The notes under the pieces were generated by a model that was not told the DNA's origin, did not search any database, and saw nothing but the letters and a program-made list of their open reading frames with translations. A program made the position numbers and the translations under genes. A stretch of 64,000 bases of DNA from Acidobacteriota bacterium (lineage in GTDB: Bacteria; Acidobacteriota; Terriglobia; Terriglobales; Acidobacteriaceae): contig JAFDVQ010000006.1 in NCBI GenBank assembly GCA_018268915.1, positions 186,001 to 250,000 on the forward strand, given 5' to 3'. Shown one piece after another: positions 36,197 to 45,084 of this stretch. Each line of letters begins with the position of its first letter. Position 1 is the first letter of the stretch.

Positions 36197-36898
36197 TCAC
36201 AATCCCTGTGGATCGCAACGCTCTGCCCAATTCGCATAAACGAGGTAACGCATTGTCTTCAGAGTCTCCAATACAGGAGTTCCTTGGGACCCGGCCGAGC
36301 CCTGCAATGCCGACGCCGGATGCATCCTCCACTCAAGCGGAGTGTGGCTGAAGATCATGCCTGCCCGCGGCAGGTGGTAGCCCGTCGAGACTACCTCTGC
36401 CGAACGCCACCCGTGATTGCTCATCAGCCTTGCTGAGAAACACGCGTTCTCGATCGTGTCCTTCGCTTTTGTTTCAACGAAAATCGCCGACGGCGGTATT
36501 CCCTGGGCGGCTGCCACCCGGGCCATCACATCTGCCTCCACGAAGTGATTGCCAACCGCACCACCTGTGAATAAGAGCCGCGGTGCTACCCCGCGCTCGT
36601 ATTCCCGGACCCCCTCCGTCACGCGCGCTAACTGCTCCGGTGTCGGATTCCCATCATCGTCGGCCGGATAACCCAGAACCACAATCGCGTCAAAATGATC
36701 CCGTCCGGTGTTCGACATGGGCGCGACCTGGCGGGCAATCACAGCCCACAGCACCAGCAGCCCGACCGCCCCAATGCCCGCCAACGATGCCAGCACAATC
36801 TTCCGCGTGTTGCCCATCTTGATGGGCTTGTAGCGATGATGCGGACGACGTGTGGGTGCACGCCTTCGGGCCGAATTCTTTGAAGAAGCCGTTGGCAA
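36197..36898 (-). CDS. YdcF/DUF218 family protein
   Basis: The 233-residue product has a basic N-terminus, one transmembrane helix (about 31-52, VLASLAGIGAVGLLVLW), and a DUF218 domain: DAIVVLGYPADDDGNPTPE, PRLLFTGGAVGNHF, VETKAKDTIENA and VVSTGYHLPRAG, the set of motifs seen in SanA/YdcF proteins. Such proteins are linked to envelope integrity; catalytic activity has not been clearly defined. The start is TTG 36898 with GAGG 7 bases before it. A short spacing to the OM protein downstream may allow co-transcription. Confidence 0.82.
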   Translation of the reverse strand: MPTASSKNSARRRAPTRRPHHRYKPIKMGNTRKIVLASLAGIGAVGLLVLWAVIARQVAPMSNTGRDHFDAIVVLGYPADDDGNPTPEQLARVTEGVREYERGVAPRLLFTGGAVGNHFVEADVMARVAAAQGIPPSAIFVETKAKDTIENACFSARLMSNHGWRSAEVVSTGYHLPRAGMIFSHTPLEWRMHPASALQGSAGSQGTPVLETLKTMRYLVYANWAERCDPQGL

Positions 36899-36986
36899 AA
36901 CGAAACCTCAGACTTCCACTCTACGGGCGTAAATCCGCTTCGCACCGAACGGCGGTATTAACTCAATTGGGGCGCGTCCCGGGACC

Positions 36987-37607
36987 CTAACCCAGATCCG
37001 CCGGATGATCCCACTCCGAGAGCACGATCTCACTCAAAGGCTTGCGGCTTCTTGGCGCTTGTTCCTGCGCCTGAAACTTCTCCTCAAGATCTGTCAATTC
37101 TCCGTGATAGCCCAAAGCCATCACCGAACCCATCGCGTAAGTCTCTGGAATCGCAAAGGCCTCCCTTGCTTTTCCCCAGTCGAATCCCGCCATCTGGTGC
37201 GCCGCAAGTCCCAGCGCCGTCGCCTCCACGGCCATCAGCGCCATCGCCGCACCAAGATCATGAGCAGCGTAGTTATTGGGTGAGTCGTTGTGGCTGAATC
37301 GTGTCTTTGCCACTCCAAGGATCAGCACCGGCGCGCTCTTCGCCCAATCCTGGTTGAAGGGCACCAGAGCGTCCAGGATCTTGCTGTAAGTCTCCGAGCC
37401 GCGATGCCCCACGAAGAATCGCCAGGGCTGTTCGTTATAAGAAGAGGGAGCCCATCGGCCTGCTTCGAAGATCGTTTTCAAATCTGCCGCAGACACATCC
37501 CTGTCCGCAAATGCCCGGGGACTCCATCGCTCAAGAAACACAGGCAGAACCCCGTCCGTCGAGGGCTGCGCATACTTCATCTGATTGACTTCACTAGCTG
37601 TAAGCAT
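36987..37607 (-). CDS. Nitroreductase family oxidoreductase
   Basis: The 206-residue product is an FMN-dependent nitroreductase-like enzyme: RWSPRAFADRDV, the FMN-binding RWAPSSYNEQPWRFFV around residues 51-66, and AAHDLGAAMALMAVEATALG. Substrate is unknown; these enzymes reduce nitro compounds, quinones or other small molecules with NAD(P)H. ATG 37607 is preceded by CGGAG; ATG 37580 is a less likely alternative. Confidence 0.88.
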   Translation of the reverse strand: MLTASEVNQMKYAQPSTDGVLPVFLERWSPRAFADRDVSAADLKTIFEAGRWAPSSYNEQPWRFFVGHRGSETYSKILDALVPFNQDWAKSAPVLILGVAKTRFSHNDSPNNYAAHDLGAAMALMAVEATALGLAAHQMAGFDWGKAREAFAIPETYAMGSVMALGYHGELTDLEEKFQAQEQAPRSRKPLSEIVLSEWDHPADLG

Positions 37608-37720
37608 CTTCTATCCGACTCCGTAATGAACTTGTACTCAGTCCCTTTTGATTGCAATCGTCGGAATAAAGATGCGCCCCCGGATAACCGGCAACGAGAC
37701 CAGGCAGGTATAAAATCGCG

Positions 37721-40513
37721 TCAGCGCCCTGCCTCACCCTCCACTAGCGACACCGGACCCAGCATCCCCGATGGCAGCGGCTTCAGGTCTTCCATTCCCT
37801 GCGGAATGAATTCCACTCCGTATCTGCTGTACAGCAATCGATAATTCGGCAATGACGTCCCCGCTAATTCATTGATCGCCGTATTCCCCACGACGACTCG
37901 GATCGAGTTCGCGCCGGCTTTCAGCAATTTGGTCACATCCACCCGGAACGGCGGATGCCATACATACCCCGCCAGCTGATCGTTCACGTACACAGCCCCA
38001 GCCTCCCGCACCGGACTCTCCAGGTATGCCCTCATGTTGAATTGCGGTAGAGGATCTGGCAGCGGGACCGGCATTCCCTCTCCGAAATCCAGAAACACGC
38101 GAACGCCTCCTCTCCCAAATGACTTCGGGACATCCACACTCTTCGTGTACGTCGCCGTCCCGGAGTAGTACCGCAGCTTTGCGTCTTCAGACCAGGAACG
38201 CAGCGTGCTCATGCTGCTCGAAGCATCTCCAGCAACGAACTGCCAGTCCTTGGAGATATCGATCTTTTTTATCCGAACTGCCTTACGCGCCGGACTCAGC
38301 GATGTGCTCGAGAAGTAGAGCAATCTAGATTCATAAGGCTCAAGATTCAGTTCGGCCCGGTTAGCATCTTCCAACCCCTTGACGGCTCCCGTAAACGGAT
38401 CCCATTCTTCTCCGGACTTCCCGCCTGCACGGAACGTCGCCTGAACACTCCGCCGCTGATTGCTCGTATTCGCCACAAAATACAAATCGCCAGATTCCAA
38501 CTTGCGATGGATGAACCCGACCTCAGGCGTAGCCGGCGCTGCGACAAAATCCGGCTTTACCAATTTCGCCAATTCTGCACCCAATCCATGCTCATTTTCA
38601 ACAAAGTGCGCCGTTGAGATTTGCCCGCGAAACAATTCGCCTGAAAGTCGCTTCACTTCTGCGGCAATCGAATCCGCATCCCTGTATCCCGGCGCTGCAT
38701 CAGGCAACCGTATGGTTGCAATTACAATCCCGCCATGCTTCGCGAAGTCGACAATCTTCTCGTAAGCCTCGGGTGAGATCCGTTCCAGACCCGGGAGGAC
38801 AAGCGCCTTATACGGAATGCCCACAGTATCGATCGCGTCCGCATCGATGAAATCGAAATTGAACCCGGCGTCGAGAATCTGCGGAATCACTTCGTTCCCC
38901 AGAAACTTGGGCATCTGTTCATCCATCGACACATTCGACCCCCTCTCGTCGAATCCGCCCACCGAAAGCGCCGACTTGTTCTTCTGTATCCGCGCCTTGA
39001 ATGACGCCCACACATCATCATTCGGCAGCAGCACCGCGACGTCATTCGCAGGCTTGCCCAGCCGCAGCGCATAACTCACCCGCTGCAGATAACCCGTAAG
39101 ATCCGGCATCGCCATAAACCAGGGATTGTGCGCATCGAACACTCCCGCCGCGTACATCCGCCACCCCGGCTCACCGGCTTGCGGTGGTGAATACGGCCAC
39201 CCGTGCCCGATGAGCTGATTGATCCCCTGCAGAAAGTGCAGGTCCGCCTCCGCCTTCATATCCAGCGGCGTCGCCCGGAACGCCGGCGAATGCAGCCACG
39301 TCCACGTCTCCGACGAAATCACGTTCTTTCCGAAAAGATGCCCCGCCGAAGCGGCCCATCGCGTGTCTGAGAACGCCCGCCACATATGGATGGATGCCTT
39401 CCCCTCGCCCTCGGGCAGATCCACCAGCCGATTGCTCGACAGCGTCACCGGCGGAAATCCATAAGTCTGCGATCGCAACTGCGTCTTGTGTTGCCTCGCC
39501 CACTCCTCCATCGGCTTCAGAAAATTCTCGTTCGCAAGTTCCGTCAGCGTCTCGCCCCAGTCATGCCGGATCGCAGCCGTCTCCGGCCCCATGTCTCCTA
39601 CGAGTGCCGGCAAAAATGGCGTCAGATCGTACCCGCGCCTCTTCTCGAACTCCGCCATCAGATTCGGCGTCCAATCTGACCCATAATCCTCAAGGCTGTC
39701 GCTGAACACCGCATACGGTGGGTGATCCCCAAACGCAGACACCAGCCGGTCTCCCACGGCTTCGAGATGATTCCGGGTCGCCGCCGCATCGTAGTGATCC
39801 AGCACGAAACCTGCCGCCCCCTGCGAAGGCCGTTTCACCATCATTCCTGTGCGGCTCGAAACGAAGAAGGTCACGACCCGCGCCGACCCCGAACCTGCCA
39901 GTTCCAACCGCGCCCCCGGACCCAGCGACATTTCCTTCGCGTCCTTGAAATCTCCCGGCTTCTCTCCACTGGGCGAAACAAACCCCGCAATCAGCGACTC
40001 GCCCGCCTCCAGAGCTGGCTTGGCAACCGACGCCTCTCCGGCCGAAACCGGAACCGACTCCACCCGCAGTTCTCCCGCCGCCTCCGACACCGGAATATGA
40101 GGCCCACCAAACGGCCAGCCGCTCCCCAGCGTCACATCCATTCGCAGTCCGAGCCGGCGCGCCTCTTCCGCAGCGAACTTCAAGTTCCCAATATGCTCAT
40201 CGGAAACGAAATCGTAGTTGTGGAATCCCGTCTTCGCATCGTCCAGCGCCAGCGGATAGAGCGTCGCAATCTCCACCCCGCCGATACCTGCCGCCTTCAT
40301 CTGCTCCAGTTCGCGCTTGAGCTCATCCTTAGTGGCCGACGGCCCAAACCACCACCACCGCATCATGATCCGGCTGTCATCCGGCGGATGCGCAAAGGCC
40401 TGATGCAACTTCTGAACATCAGAATCCGAGTTGCTGCCGGGGCTTTGTGCGAACGCAGTCGAGCAAGCCAGACAAGTCGCCACCAGCATGCACTTCGCAA
40501 GAATTGATTTCAT
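37721..40513 (-). CDS. GH106-type alpha-L-rhamnosidase, secreted
   Basis: The 930-residue product begins with a signal peptide (MKSILAKCMLVATCLACST). Its N-terminal catalytic part has the GH106 opening DDSRIMMRWWWFGPSATKDE, with GGVEIATLYPL next, followed by a TIM-barrel-like region; near the C-terminus it has a jelly-roll sugar-binding fold (AYLESPVREAGAVYVNDQLA). GH106 enzymes remove L-rhamnose from plant pectins and arabinogalactans. ATG 40513 is favoured because AGGGGG lies just upstream; a longer frame to 40576 would add a leader that is not a signal peptide. Other glycosidases in the window fit a polysaccharide-degrading organism. Confidence 0.82.
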   Translation of the reverse strand: MKSILAKCMLVATCLACSTAFAQSPGSNSDSDVQKLHQAFAHPPDDSRIMMRWWWFGPSATKDELKRELEQMKAAGIGGVEIATLYPLALDDAKTGFHNYDFVSDEHIGNLKFAAEEARRLGLRMDVTLGSGWPFGGPHIPVSEAAGELRVESVPVSAGEASVAKPALEAGESLIAGFVSPSGEKPGDFKDAKEMSLGPGARLELAGSGSARVVTFFVSSRTGMMVKRPSQGAAGFVLDHYDAAATRNHLEAVGDRLVSAFGDHPPYAVFSDSLEDYGSDWTPNLMAEFEKRRGYDLTPFLPALVGDMGPETAAIRHDWGETLTELANENFLKPMEEWARQHKTQLRSQTYGFPPVTLSSNRLVDLPEGEGKASIHMWRAFSDTRWAASAGHLFGKNVISSETWTWLHSPAFRATPLDMKAEADLHFLQGINQLIGHGWPYSPPQAGEPGWRMYAAGVFDAHNPWFMAMPDLTGYLQRVSYALRLGKPANDVAVLLPNDDVWASFKARIQKNKSALSVGGFDERGSNVSMDEQMPKFLGNEVIPQILDAGFNFDFIDADAIDTVGIPYKALVLPGLERISPEAYEKIVDFAKHGGIVIATIRLPDAAPGYRDADSIAAEVKRLSGELFRGQISTAHFVENEHGLGAELAKLVKPDFVAAPATPEVGFIHRKLESGDLYFVANTSNQRRSVQATFRAGGKSGEEWDPFTGAVKGLEDANRAELNLEPYESRLLYFSSTSLSPARKAVRIKKIDISKDWQFVAGDASSSMSTLRSWSEDAKLRYYSGTATYTKSVDVPKSFGRGGVRVFLDFGEGMPVPLPDPLPQFNMRAYLESPVREAGAVYVNDQLAGYVWHPPFRVDVTKLLKAGANSIRVVVGNTAINELAGTSLPNYRLLYSRYGVEFIPQGMEDLKPLPSGMLGPVSLVEGEAGR

Positions 40514-40591
40514 CAAAAACCCCCTGCTAAGGAGCGCTAGAAAACATCGGAGATCATTCTCGCTCATGGACCTCACTGTACCTGCTGCAAT

Positions 40592-40627
40592 GTGCCCCGT
40601 TCATCGCGGCTTTTCGCGATGAGCGGG
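40592..40627. repeat. GTGCCCC-anchored hairpin, copy 1
   Basis: GTGCCCC (40592-40598) leads into a 13-base stem (40596-40608 with 40615-40627, one G-T wobble) and a 6-base loop. The arms CGTTCATCGCG/CGCGATGAGCG recur in copies 6 and 7 near 53.5 kb. Confidence 0.8.
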
Positions 40628-40752
40628 ATCGTGAGCTCGGTTCTCAGATACGGCGTCGTCATCATCCCCGTAACTTGCACCCCGCCATTGCCAGTGTTAG
40701 CGTTAGCCTTATCCGGGCCGCTGGCTGCCCGGCCTACCTCAGGAGGCCATCA

Positions 40753-41628
40753 ATGAGCGTCGCACTCCACGGCACCACCCCCACCGATCCCAACAACCCC
40801 CTTCACGACCTCGAAGAATGGGATGGCTTTCTAGCCGGACGCTACAAAGAGGGCAAGAGCCAGGAAGAATTCCGCGTATACGACGCCAAGGCCACACCCG
40901 GCGTAGCCGAGTTCTACCGCCAGAACCACGAGCACCAGACCGTCGATTACGTCCTCGGCAAAGAAAAGCAGTACTTCACGCTCCAAAAGGGCCAGAAGAC
41001 CATCTGGGAAGCAGCCGAATTCCTCAACACCCTCGTCGACGACAGCGACCCCGACACCGACCTCACCCAGATCGAGCATCTGCTCCAGACCTCCGAAGCC
41101 ATCCGCCGCGACGGACACCCCCGCTGGATGGTCCTCGTAGGCTTCCTCCACGACCTCGGCAAATGCCTCTGCCTTTACGGCGAACCACAATGGGGCGTCG
41201 TGGGCGACACCTTCCCCGTCGGTTGCGCCTGGTCGCCCGACATCGTCTTCCCCGAGTACTTCGCCAACAATCCTGACCGCAATGTTGCCGAGTACCAGAC
41301 CAAGTACGGCATCTACAAGCCGAACTGCGGCCTCGAGAACGTCCACATGTCCTTCGGCCACGATGGCTACATCGCCGAAGTCATGAAGCCCTACCTCCGC
41401 GACGAAGCCCTATACATGCTCCGATTCCACTCCTTCTACCCCTGGCACAAGCACGGCGCGTACGACCACCTCTGCACTGACAAAGACCGCTCCATGATGC
41501 AGTGGGTCCTCAAGTTCAACCAATACGACCTCTACTCCAAGGGCCACACCAAGCCCAACACCGCCGAGCTAAAGCCCTACTACGACGACCTGTTTGCCGA
41601 GTTCCTCCCGCCCACCCTCGCCTGGTAA
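40753..41628 (+). CDS. Inositol oxygenase (MIOX)
   Basis: The enzyme is a di-iron HD-fold oxygenase that cleaves myo-inositol to D-glucuronate. The 291-residue product has the family blocks FRVYDAKATPGVAEFYRQNH, QTVDYVLGKE, the metal-binding LVGFLHDLGK (HD), and SFGHDGYIAEVMKPY followed by RFHSFYPWHKHGAY, whose His residues complete the di-iron site. ATG 40753 has a perfect AGGAGG 6 bases upstream (40741-40746). Bacterial copies are uncommon outside a few phyla, including Acidobacteriota. The glucuronate could enter the hexuronate pathway, but no such genes are visible here. Confidence 0.93.
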   Translation: MSVALHGTTPTDPNNPLHDLEEWDGFLAGRYKEGKSQEEFRVYDAKATPGVAEFYRQNHEHQTVDYVLGKEKQYFTLQKGQKTIWEAAEFLNTLVDDSDPDTDLTQIEHLLQTSEAIRRDGHPRWMVLVGFLHDLGKCLCLYGEPQWGVVGDTFPVGCAWSPDIVFPEYFANNPDRNVAEYQTKYGIYKPNCGLENVHMSFGHDGYIAEVMKPYLRDEALYMLRFHSFYPWHKHGAYDHLCTDKDRSMMQWVLKFNQYDLYSKGHTKPNTAELKPYYDDLFAEFLPPTLAW

Positions 41629-41708
41629 CTCGGAACTGCTTCAAAGCACGAGGGGCTCGGATTAATTCCGGGCCCTAAATCTTTCCCAGGCCCCGGTCCG
41701 CTCCCTGC

Positions 41709-41814
41709 TCCCTGGTCCCTGGTCCCTGGTCCCCTGGTCCCCTGACCCCTGACCCCTGACCCCTGACCCCTGACCCCTGACCCCTGACCTCTGACCTCTG
41801 ACCTCTGACCTCTG
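41709..41814. repeat. Tandem 7-base repeat block
   Basis: After a run of CCTGGTC-type units (41709-41738), seven copies of CCCCTGA and then three copies plus a partial of CCTCTGA follow without interruption to about 41814. The unit of 7 bases is not a multiple of 3, and the block lies between MIOX and pirin, so it is not coding. A short related stretch (CACTGACCCCTGACCACTGA) occurs at 48910. Confidence 0.9.
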
Positions 41815-41890
41815 TAATACTTGTTGCAACGAATATCTCCCTCCCGCATCTACTACCTGTACGCTAAGAATCACCGCGTCGGAGGTCTCC

Positions 41891-42796
41891 ATGTCGCTTC
41901 GGGCCGTCAAAGACATTCTCGAAACCAAATCCACCATCGAAGGAGCAGGAGTTAAGCTCCAGCGTGCCTTCGGTTTCGGCAAAACAAAGGAATTCGATCC
42001 CTTCCTGCTCTTCGACGACTTCCGAAACGAGAGGCCCGAGGACTACATCGCCGGATTCCCTTGGCATCCGCACCGCGGCATTGAGACCATCACCTACGTC
42101 CTCGCCGGCGAAGTCGCGCACGGCGACTCCCTCGGCAACAAGGGCCGAATGACGGCAGGCGATGTCCAGTGGATGACCGCAGGCAGCGGAATCCTCCATC
42201 AGGAGATGCCCAAGGGCGACGCCAACGGCCGCATGCACGGATTCCAGCTCTGGGCCAACCTGCCTGCTTCGCTCAAGATGACTGACCCACGCTATCAGGA
42301 CATTCCGTCAGCCGAAATCCCCGAGGTCACTGAGGACGACGGCACGAAAGCCCGCATCATCGTCGGCGAATTCTGGGGCAAGCGCGGTCCAGTCGAGGGA
42401 GTAGCTGCTGATCCCAACTATGTCGACATCTCGGTGCCGCCCAACAAGCTGCGCCGCATCAAAGTCGACGTCACCCGCAACGCCTTCGCCTATGTCTTCG
42501 CAGGCAGCGGCGCCTTCCGCGACGCCTCAGATCCTCAGGCCGTTCTCACCGAATCGGCTGTCGATCCAAACGCCCCGGCCAAGTACGACGCAAAGAACCA
42601 CTCGCTCGTCCTCTTCGACCGAGGCGACGAGATCGCCGTCCAGGCCGGTCCTGAAGGCATTCGCTTCCTGCTGGTCTCCGGCAAGCCGCTCGAAGAACCA
42701 GTCGCGTGGTATGGCCCGATCGTGATGAATTCTCAGGCCGAACTGCAGACCGCCATGCGCGAACTCCAGACCGGCAAATTCATCAAGCATCGGTGA
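41891..42796 (+). CDS. Pirin family protein
   Basis: The 301-residue product is a bicupin. The N-terminal cupin has the pirin metal site: FPWHPHRGIETITYVLAGEV (His residues at about 56-60) and GSGILHQEMP, then the C-terminal cupin from about residue 180 (DISVPPNKLRRIKVDVTRNA). Some bacterial pirins oxidise quercetin, others affect gene expression; which applies here cannot be read. It follows the tandem repeat block, and copy 2 of the hairpin family comes right after it. Confidence 0.93.
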   Translation: MSLRAVKDILETKSTIEGAGVKLQRAFGFGKTKEFDPFLLFDDFRNERPEDYIAGFPWHPHRGIETITYVLAGEVAHGDSLGNKGRMTAGDVQWMTAGSGILHQEMPKGDANGRMHGFQLWANLPASLKMTDPRYQDIPSAEIPEVTEDDGTKARIIVGEFWGKRGPVEGVAADPNYVDISVPPNKLRRIKVDVTRNAFAYVFAGSGAFRDASDPQAVLTESAVDPNAPAKYDAKNHSLVLFDRGDEIAVQAGPEGIRFLLVSGKPLEEPVAWYGPIVMNSQAELQTAMRELQTGKFIKHR

Positions 42797-42817
42797 ATTT
42801 GACTAACAAATAAGTGG

Positions 42818-42849
42818 GTGCCCCAGGTCTCGATTCTGAGACCTGGGGC
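42818..42849. repeat. GTGCCCC-anchored hairpin, copy 2
   Basis: GTGCCCC (42818-42824) leads into a perfect 12-base stem (42820-42831 and 42838-42849) with loop GATTCT. It lies between the convergent pirin and carboxymuconolactone decarboxylase-like genes and may act as a terminator for either, but has no T-run. Copy 3 at 45 kb has almost the same arms. Confidence 0.82.
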
Positions 42850-42868
42850 TCGTGATTTTGGGTGAAGA

Positions 42869-43372
42869 TCACTTCGCCGCCAAAGCCCTCTCCACCACCT
42901 CCCTCGCCTGCGGCGATTTCATCCACGCCCCCGCCACCTGTTTCGTCGCGACATTCAGCCGGTTCCACATATTCGTTGTTGTGATGGTCAACAGCAAAGC
43001 CGACAGCTGCTTCTCGTCGAAGTGCCGCGCGGCCTCATCCCATACCGCATCCGGAACCGGATCCTCGCGATCGCTCAGCCGCGTCACTGCCTCGGTCAGT
43101 GCAAGCGCCGCACGCTCTGCATCCGTGAAATAAGGCGCATCTCGCCACGCCGCTACAGCAAACGCTCGCTCATCAATTCCCCCGCTCCGCTTCAACCCGT
43201 GCCAGTCCATGTCGACGCACACACTGCAGCCATTGATCTGGCTCGCACGCAGGTGAACAATCTCGCGTACCTCTTTCGAAAGCCCGCAGCACTCTGCCAA
43301 TTTTCCCACCGCCTGCAGAGCCTCCATGGCTCCTGGAACAATCATGGCTGGATGATTCATTCTTGGTTGCAT
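42869..43372 (-). CDS. Carboxymuconolactone decarboxylase/AhpD-like protein
   Basis: The 167-residue product belongs to the CMD/AhpD family: EIVHLRASQINGCSVCVDMD has the redox CxxC and is followed by the usual His, and ALALTEAVTRL is the conserved second helix. Family members act as peroxide-reducing or lactone-decarboxylating enzymes. ATG 43372 is favoured by AAGGAG just upstream; a longer frame starts at 43408. An ECF41-type promoter lies 47 bases upstream. Together with the DoxX-like and sigma genes it forms the classical neighbourhood of this sigma group. Confidence 0.92.
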   Translation of the reverse strand: MQPRMNHPAMIVPGAMEALQAVGKLAECCGLSKEVREIVHLRASQINGCSVCVDMDWHGLKRSGGIDERAFAVAAWRDAPYFTDAERAALALTEAVTRLSDREDPVPDAVWDEAARHFDEKQLSALLLTITTTNMWNRLNVATKQVAGAWMKSPQAREVVERALAAK

Positions 43373-43418
43373 TGCGATCTCCTTCTCACTTCGTTGGTTT
43401 CGGTTCATTCACAATGCT

Positions 43419-43445
43419 GACGAACCAAAACCACGAAGTGTGACA
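43419..43445 (-). promoter_or_regulatory. ECF41-type promoter of the CMD/AhpD-like gene
   Basis: On the minus strand TGTCACA (complement of 43439-43445), a 16-base spacer and CGTC (complement of 43419-43422) match exactly the promoter form known for ECF41 sigma factors. The same elements with the same spacing occur before the sigma gene at 44072-44098. Confidence 0.85.
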
Positions 43446-43478
43446 GCCTCCAGACATTCACCGAAGATTCTGATCAGA

Positions 43479-44051
43479 TCACTGCGGCGGAGCACCCGAC
43501 GGGAGTGTGGCGAATGCCACTGCCACCATGGCCCCGAGAATCACCACCGGAACACACCACGCGATCGCTCCCGATCTTTCGCCGGCCCTGCTCACCAGCA
43601 TCTTCCGGTTCACAGGTCGCAACGTCCACGACCCCATTGTGAATACCGCAAAAACCAGCGGCGCCACCCATTCGCCACCCGGTCTTCCGCTCAGCAACAG
43701 CGACGCACTCGCTCCCAGGTAATCGATCATCGCCCCCGCATACGCCCACTCCTTCAGTCTTGGAAATCGCGGAATCAGCACCACAACGGCGCAAAGAATC
43801 TTCGGCGGCCAAAGTATGTTCAGGAGATAGAGTGGATAGCCGAGCCGCTCGAGCGATACCCGCACAAACTCAATGCGCAGCAGATCCCAAATGGCGCCCG
43901 CAGCCATCTCAAAAGCTAGTGCTGTCGTAAGCAACCAGTACGCAATCAGCCGCGCCCACTGCATCCCGGTCTTCGGCCCATCTTCGCCTTCTTTCTGTCC
44001 GCAAAAAATGCCAGCCAACACCGCACCTAACATCAACAATCCAACCAGCAT
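43479..44051 (-). CDS. DoxX-like integral membrane protein
   Basis: The 190-residue product has five or more hydrophobic segments, among them LMLGAVLAGIFC, IAYWLLTTALAFEMAAGA and the DoxX-like block LGYPLYLLNILWPPKILC with GAMIDYLGASASLLL. DoxX-like proteins are frequent partners of CMD/AhpD-type enzymes in oxidative-stress clusters, but biochemical activity is not defined. It is transcribed against the sigma gene, and no ECF41-type promoter reads into it on the minus strand, so its own expression signal is not clear. Confidence 0.82.
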   Translation of the reverse strand: MLVGLLMLGAVLAGIFCGQKEGEDGPKTGMQWARLIAYWLLTTALAFEMAAGAIWDLLRIEFVRVSLERLGYPLYLLNILWPPKILCAVVVLIPRFPRLKEWAYAGAMIDYLGASASLLLSGRPGGEWVAPLVFAVFTMGSWTLRPVNRKMLVSRAGERSGAIAWCVPVVILGAMVAVAFATLPSGAPPQ

Positions 44052-44071
44052 TGAGAAAATATCCTCCGGCT

Positions 44072-44098
44072 TGTCACACTAATCTCGTCTCGCTCGTC
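44072..44098 (+). promoter_or_regulatory. ECF41-type promoter of the sigma gene
   Basis: TGTCACA (44072-44078), a 16-base spacer and CGTC (44095-44098) lie 37 bases before the sigma start codon. The exact match to the known ECF41 promoter and to the one before the CMD gene shows positive autoregulation of this sigma factor. Confidence 0.85.
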
Positions 44099-44135
44099 AT
44101 TCTCATGACGATTTCCTCTTTAGGAATGTGACTTC

Positions 44136-45014
44136 ATGACCGAATCTCAATTCTTGGCGGAACGATTCGAACAGAACCGCAACCACTTGCGAGCTGTCGC
44201 CTACCGCATTCTCGGTTCGCTCTCCGAAGCTGATGATGCAGTCCAGGAAGCCTGGCTCCGTTTCAGTCGCACTGAAGCCGACTCCATCGACAACCTTGGC
44301 GGCTGGCTCACCACCGTCGTCTCGCGCGTCTGCCTCGACATGCTCCGCTCTCGCAACTCGCGCCGCGAAGACGAGTTGGATGAGCAGCTACCGGGTCAAC
44401 CGAAGTTTCCCGCCAGCCCCAACCCCGAACAGGAAGCTCTCCTCGCAGACTCGGTCGGACTCGCGGTCATGGTGGTTCTCGACCGCCTCGCACCCGCCGA
44501 ACGACTGGCTTTCGTCCTCCATGACATGTTCGATCTGTCATTCGACGAGATCTCCGCTATCATCGGCCGCTCTCCCGTGGCCACGCGCCAGCTCGCAAGC
44601 CGCGCACGCAAACGCATTCGCGGCGCCGAACCCGCTACCCCGGCGGTATCACGGCAGAAAAGGATCGTCGATGCGTTTCTTGCTGCGCTCCGTGCGGGAG
44701 ACGTCAACGCGCTCGTCTCGGTGCTCGATCCCAACCTCGTCGTCCGGACCGACCCCGCTGCCACTACGCCCGCATTGCCCACCGAGATTCGTGGTGCAGA
44801 GTTCTGGGCGCGCCAGGCCATCAAGACCGCTCAGGGTGCCAGGGCAGCCCGGGCCGCTCTCATCAATGGCGATGTAGGCCTGGTGATCGCTCCACGCGGA
44901 CACCTCTTCCGCATCATGCGCTTTACATATTCGGAAGGAAAAATCAGCGAGATCGATGTAATCGGCGATCGCACAACTCTCGCCAATCTCGATCTCGCAT
45001 TGATGGATCAATGA
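44136..45014 (+). CDS. ECF sigma factor with SnoaL-like C-terminal domain (ECF41-like, SigJ type)
   Basis: The 292-residue product has sigma region 2 (VAYRILGSLSEADDAVQEAW), region 4 (AERLAFVLHDMFDLSFDEIS then IIGRSPVATRQLASRARKRI) and a C-terminal NTF2/SnoaL-like domain (about 170-292) that replaces a separate anti-sigma factor. In the ECF41 group this domain tunes activity. The characteristic WLPEP segment after region 2 and the DGGGK motif of the C-terminal domain are not present (there is ELDEQLPGQPKF and RTDPAATTPAL instead), although the promoters match the group exactly. It may therefore be a divergent member. Confidence 0.9.
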   Translation: MTESQFLAERFEQNRNHLRAVAYRILGSLSEADDAVQEAWLRFSRTEADSIDNLGGWLTTVVSRVCLDMLRSRNSRREDELDEQLPGQPKFPASPNPEQEALLADSVGLAVMVVLDRLAPAERLAFVLHDMFDLSFDEISAIIGRSPVATRQLASRARKRIRGAEPATPAVSRQKRIVDAFLAALRAGDVNALVSVLDPNLVVRTDPAATTPALPTEIRGAEFWARQAIKTAQGARAARAALINGDVGLVIAPRGHLFRIMRFTYSEGKISEIDVIGDRTTLANLDLALMDQ

Positions 45015-45037
45015 TCCCGACTACTGATAACTGTCGG

Positions 45038-45067
45038 GTGCCCCAGGTCTCGATTTTGAGACCTGGG
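45038..45067. repeat. GTGCCCC-anchored hairpin, copy 3
   Basis: GTGCCCC (45038-45044) runs into a perfect 10-base stem (45042-45051 and 45058-45067) with loop GATTTT, nearly identical to copy 2. It lies between the convergent sigma and SYLF genes. Confidence 0.82.
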
Positions 45068-45084
45068 CTCCTACGATTCGGCCC

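Noticed and set aside
41709..41814. Possible CRISPR array
   Set aside because: The unit is 7 bases and contiguous, with no spacers, no cas genes and no leader; it is a simple tandem repeat.
41580..41982. Minus-strand frames through the 7-base repeats with SEVRGQ/GSGVRGQ-like products
   Set aside because: The repeat translates in any frame into a periodic peptide; there is no ribosome site and the frames overlap the ends of MIOX and pirin. They are artefacts of the tandem repeat.
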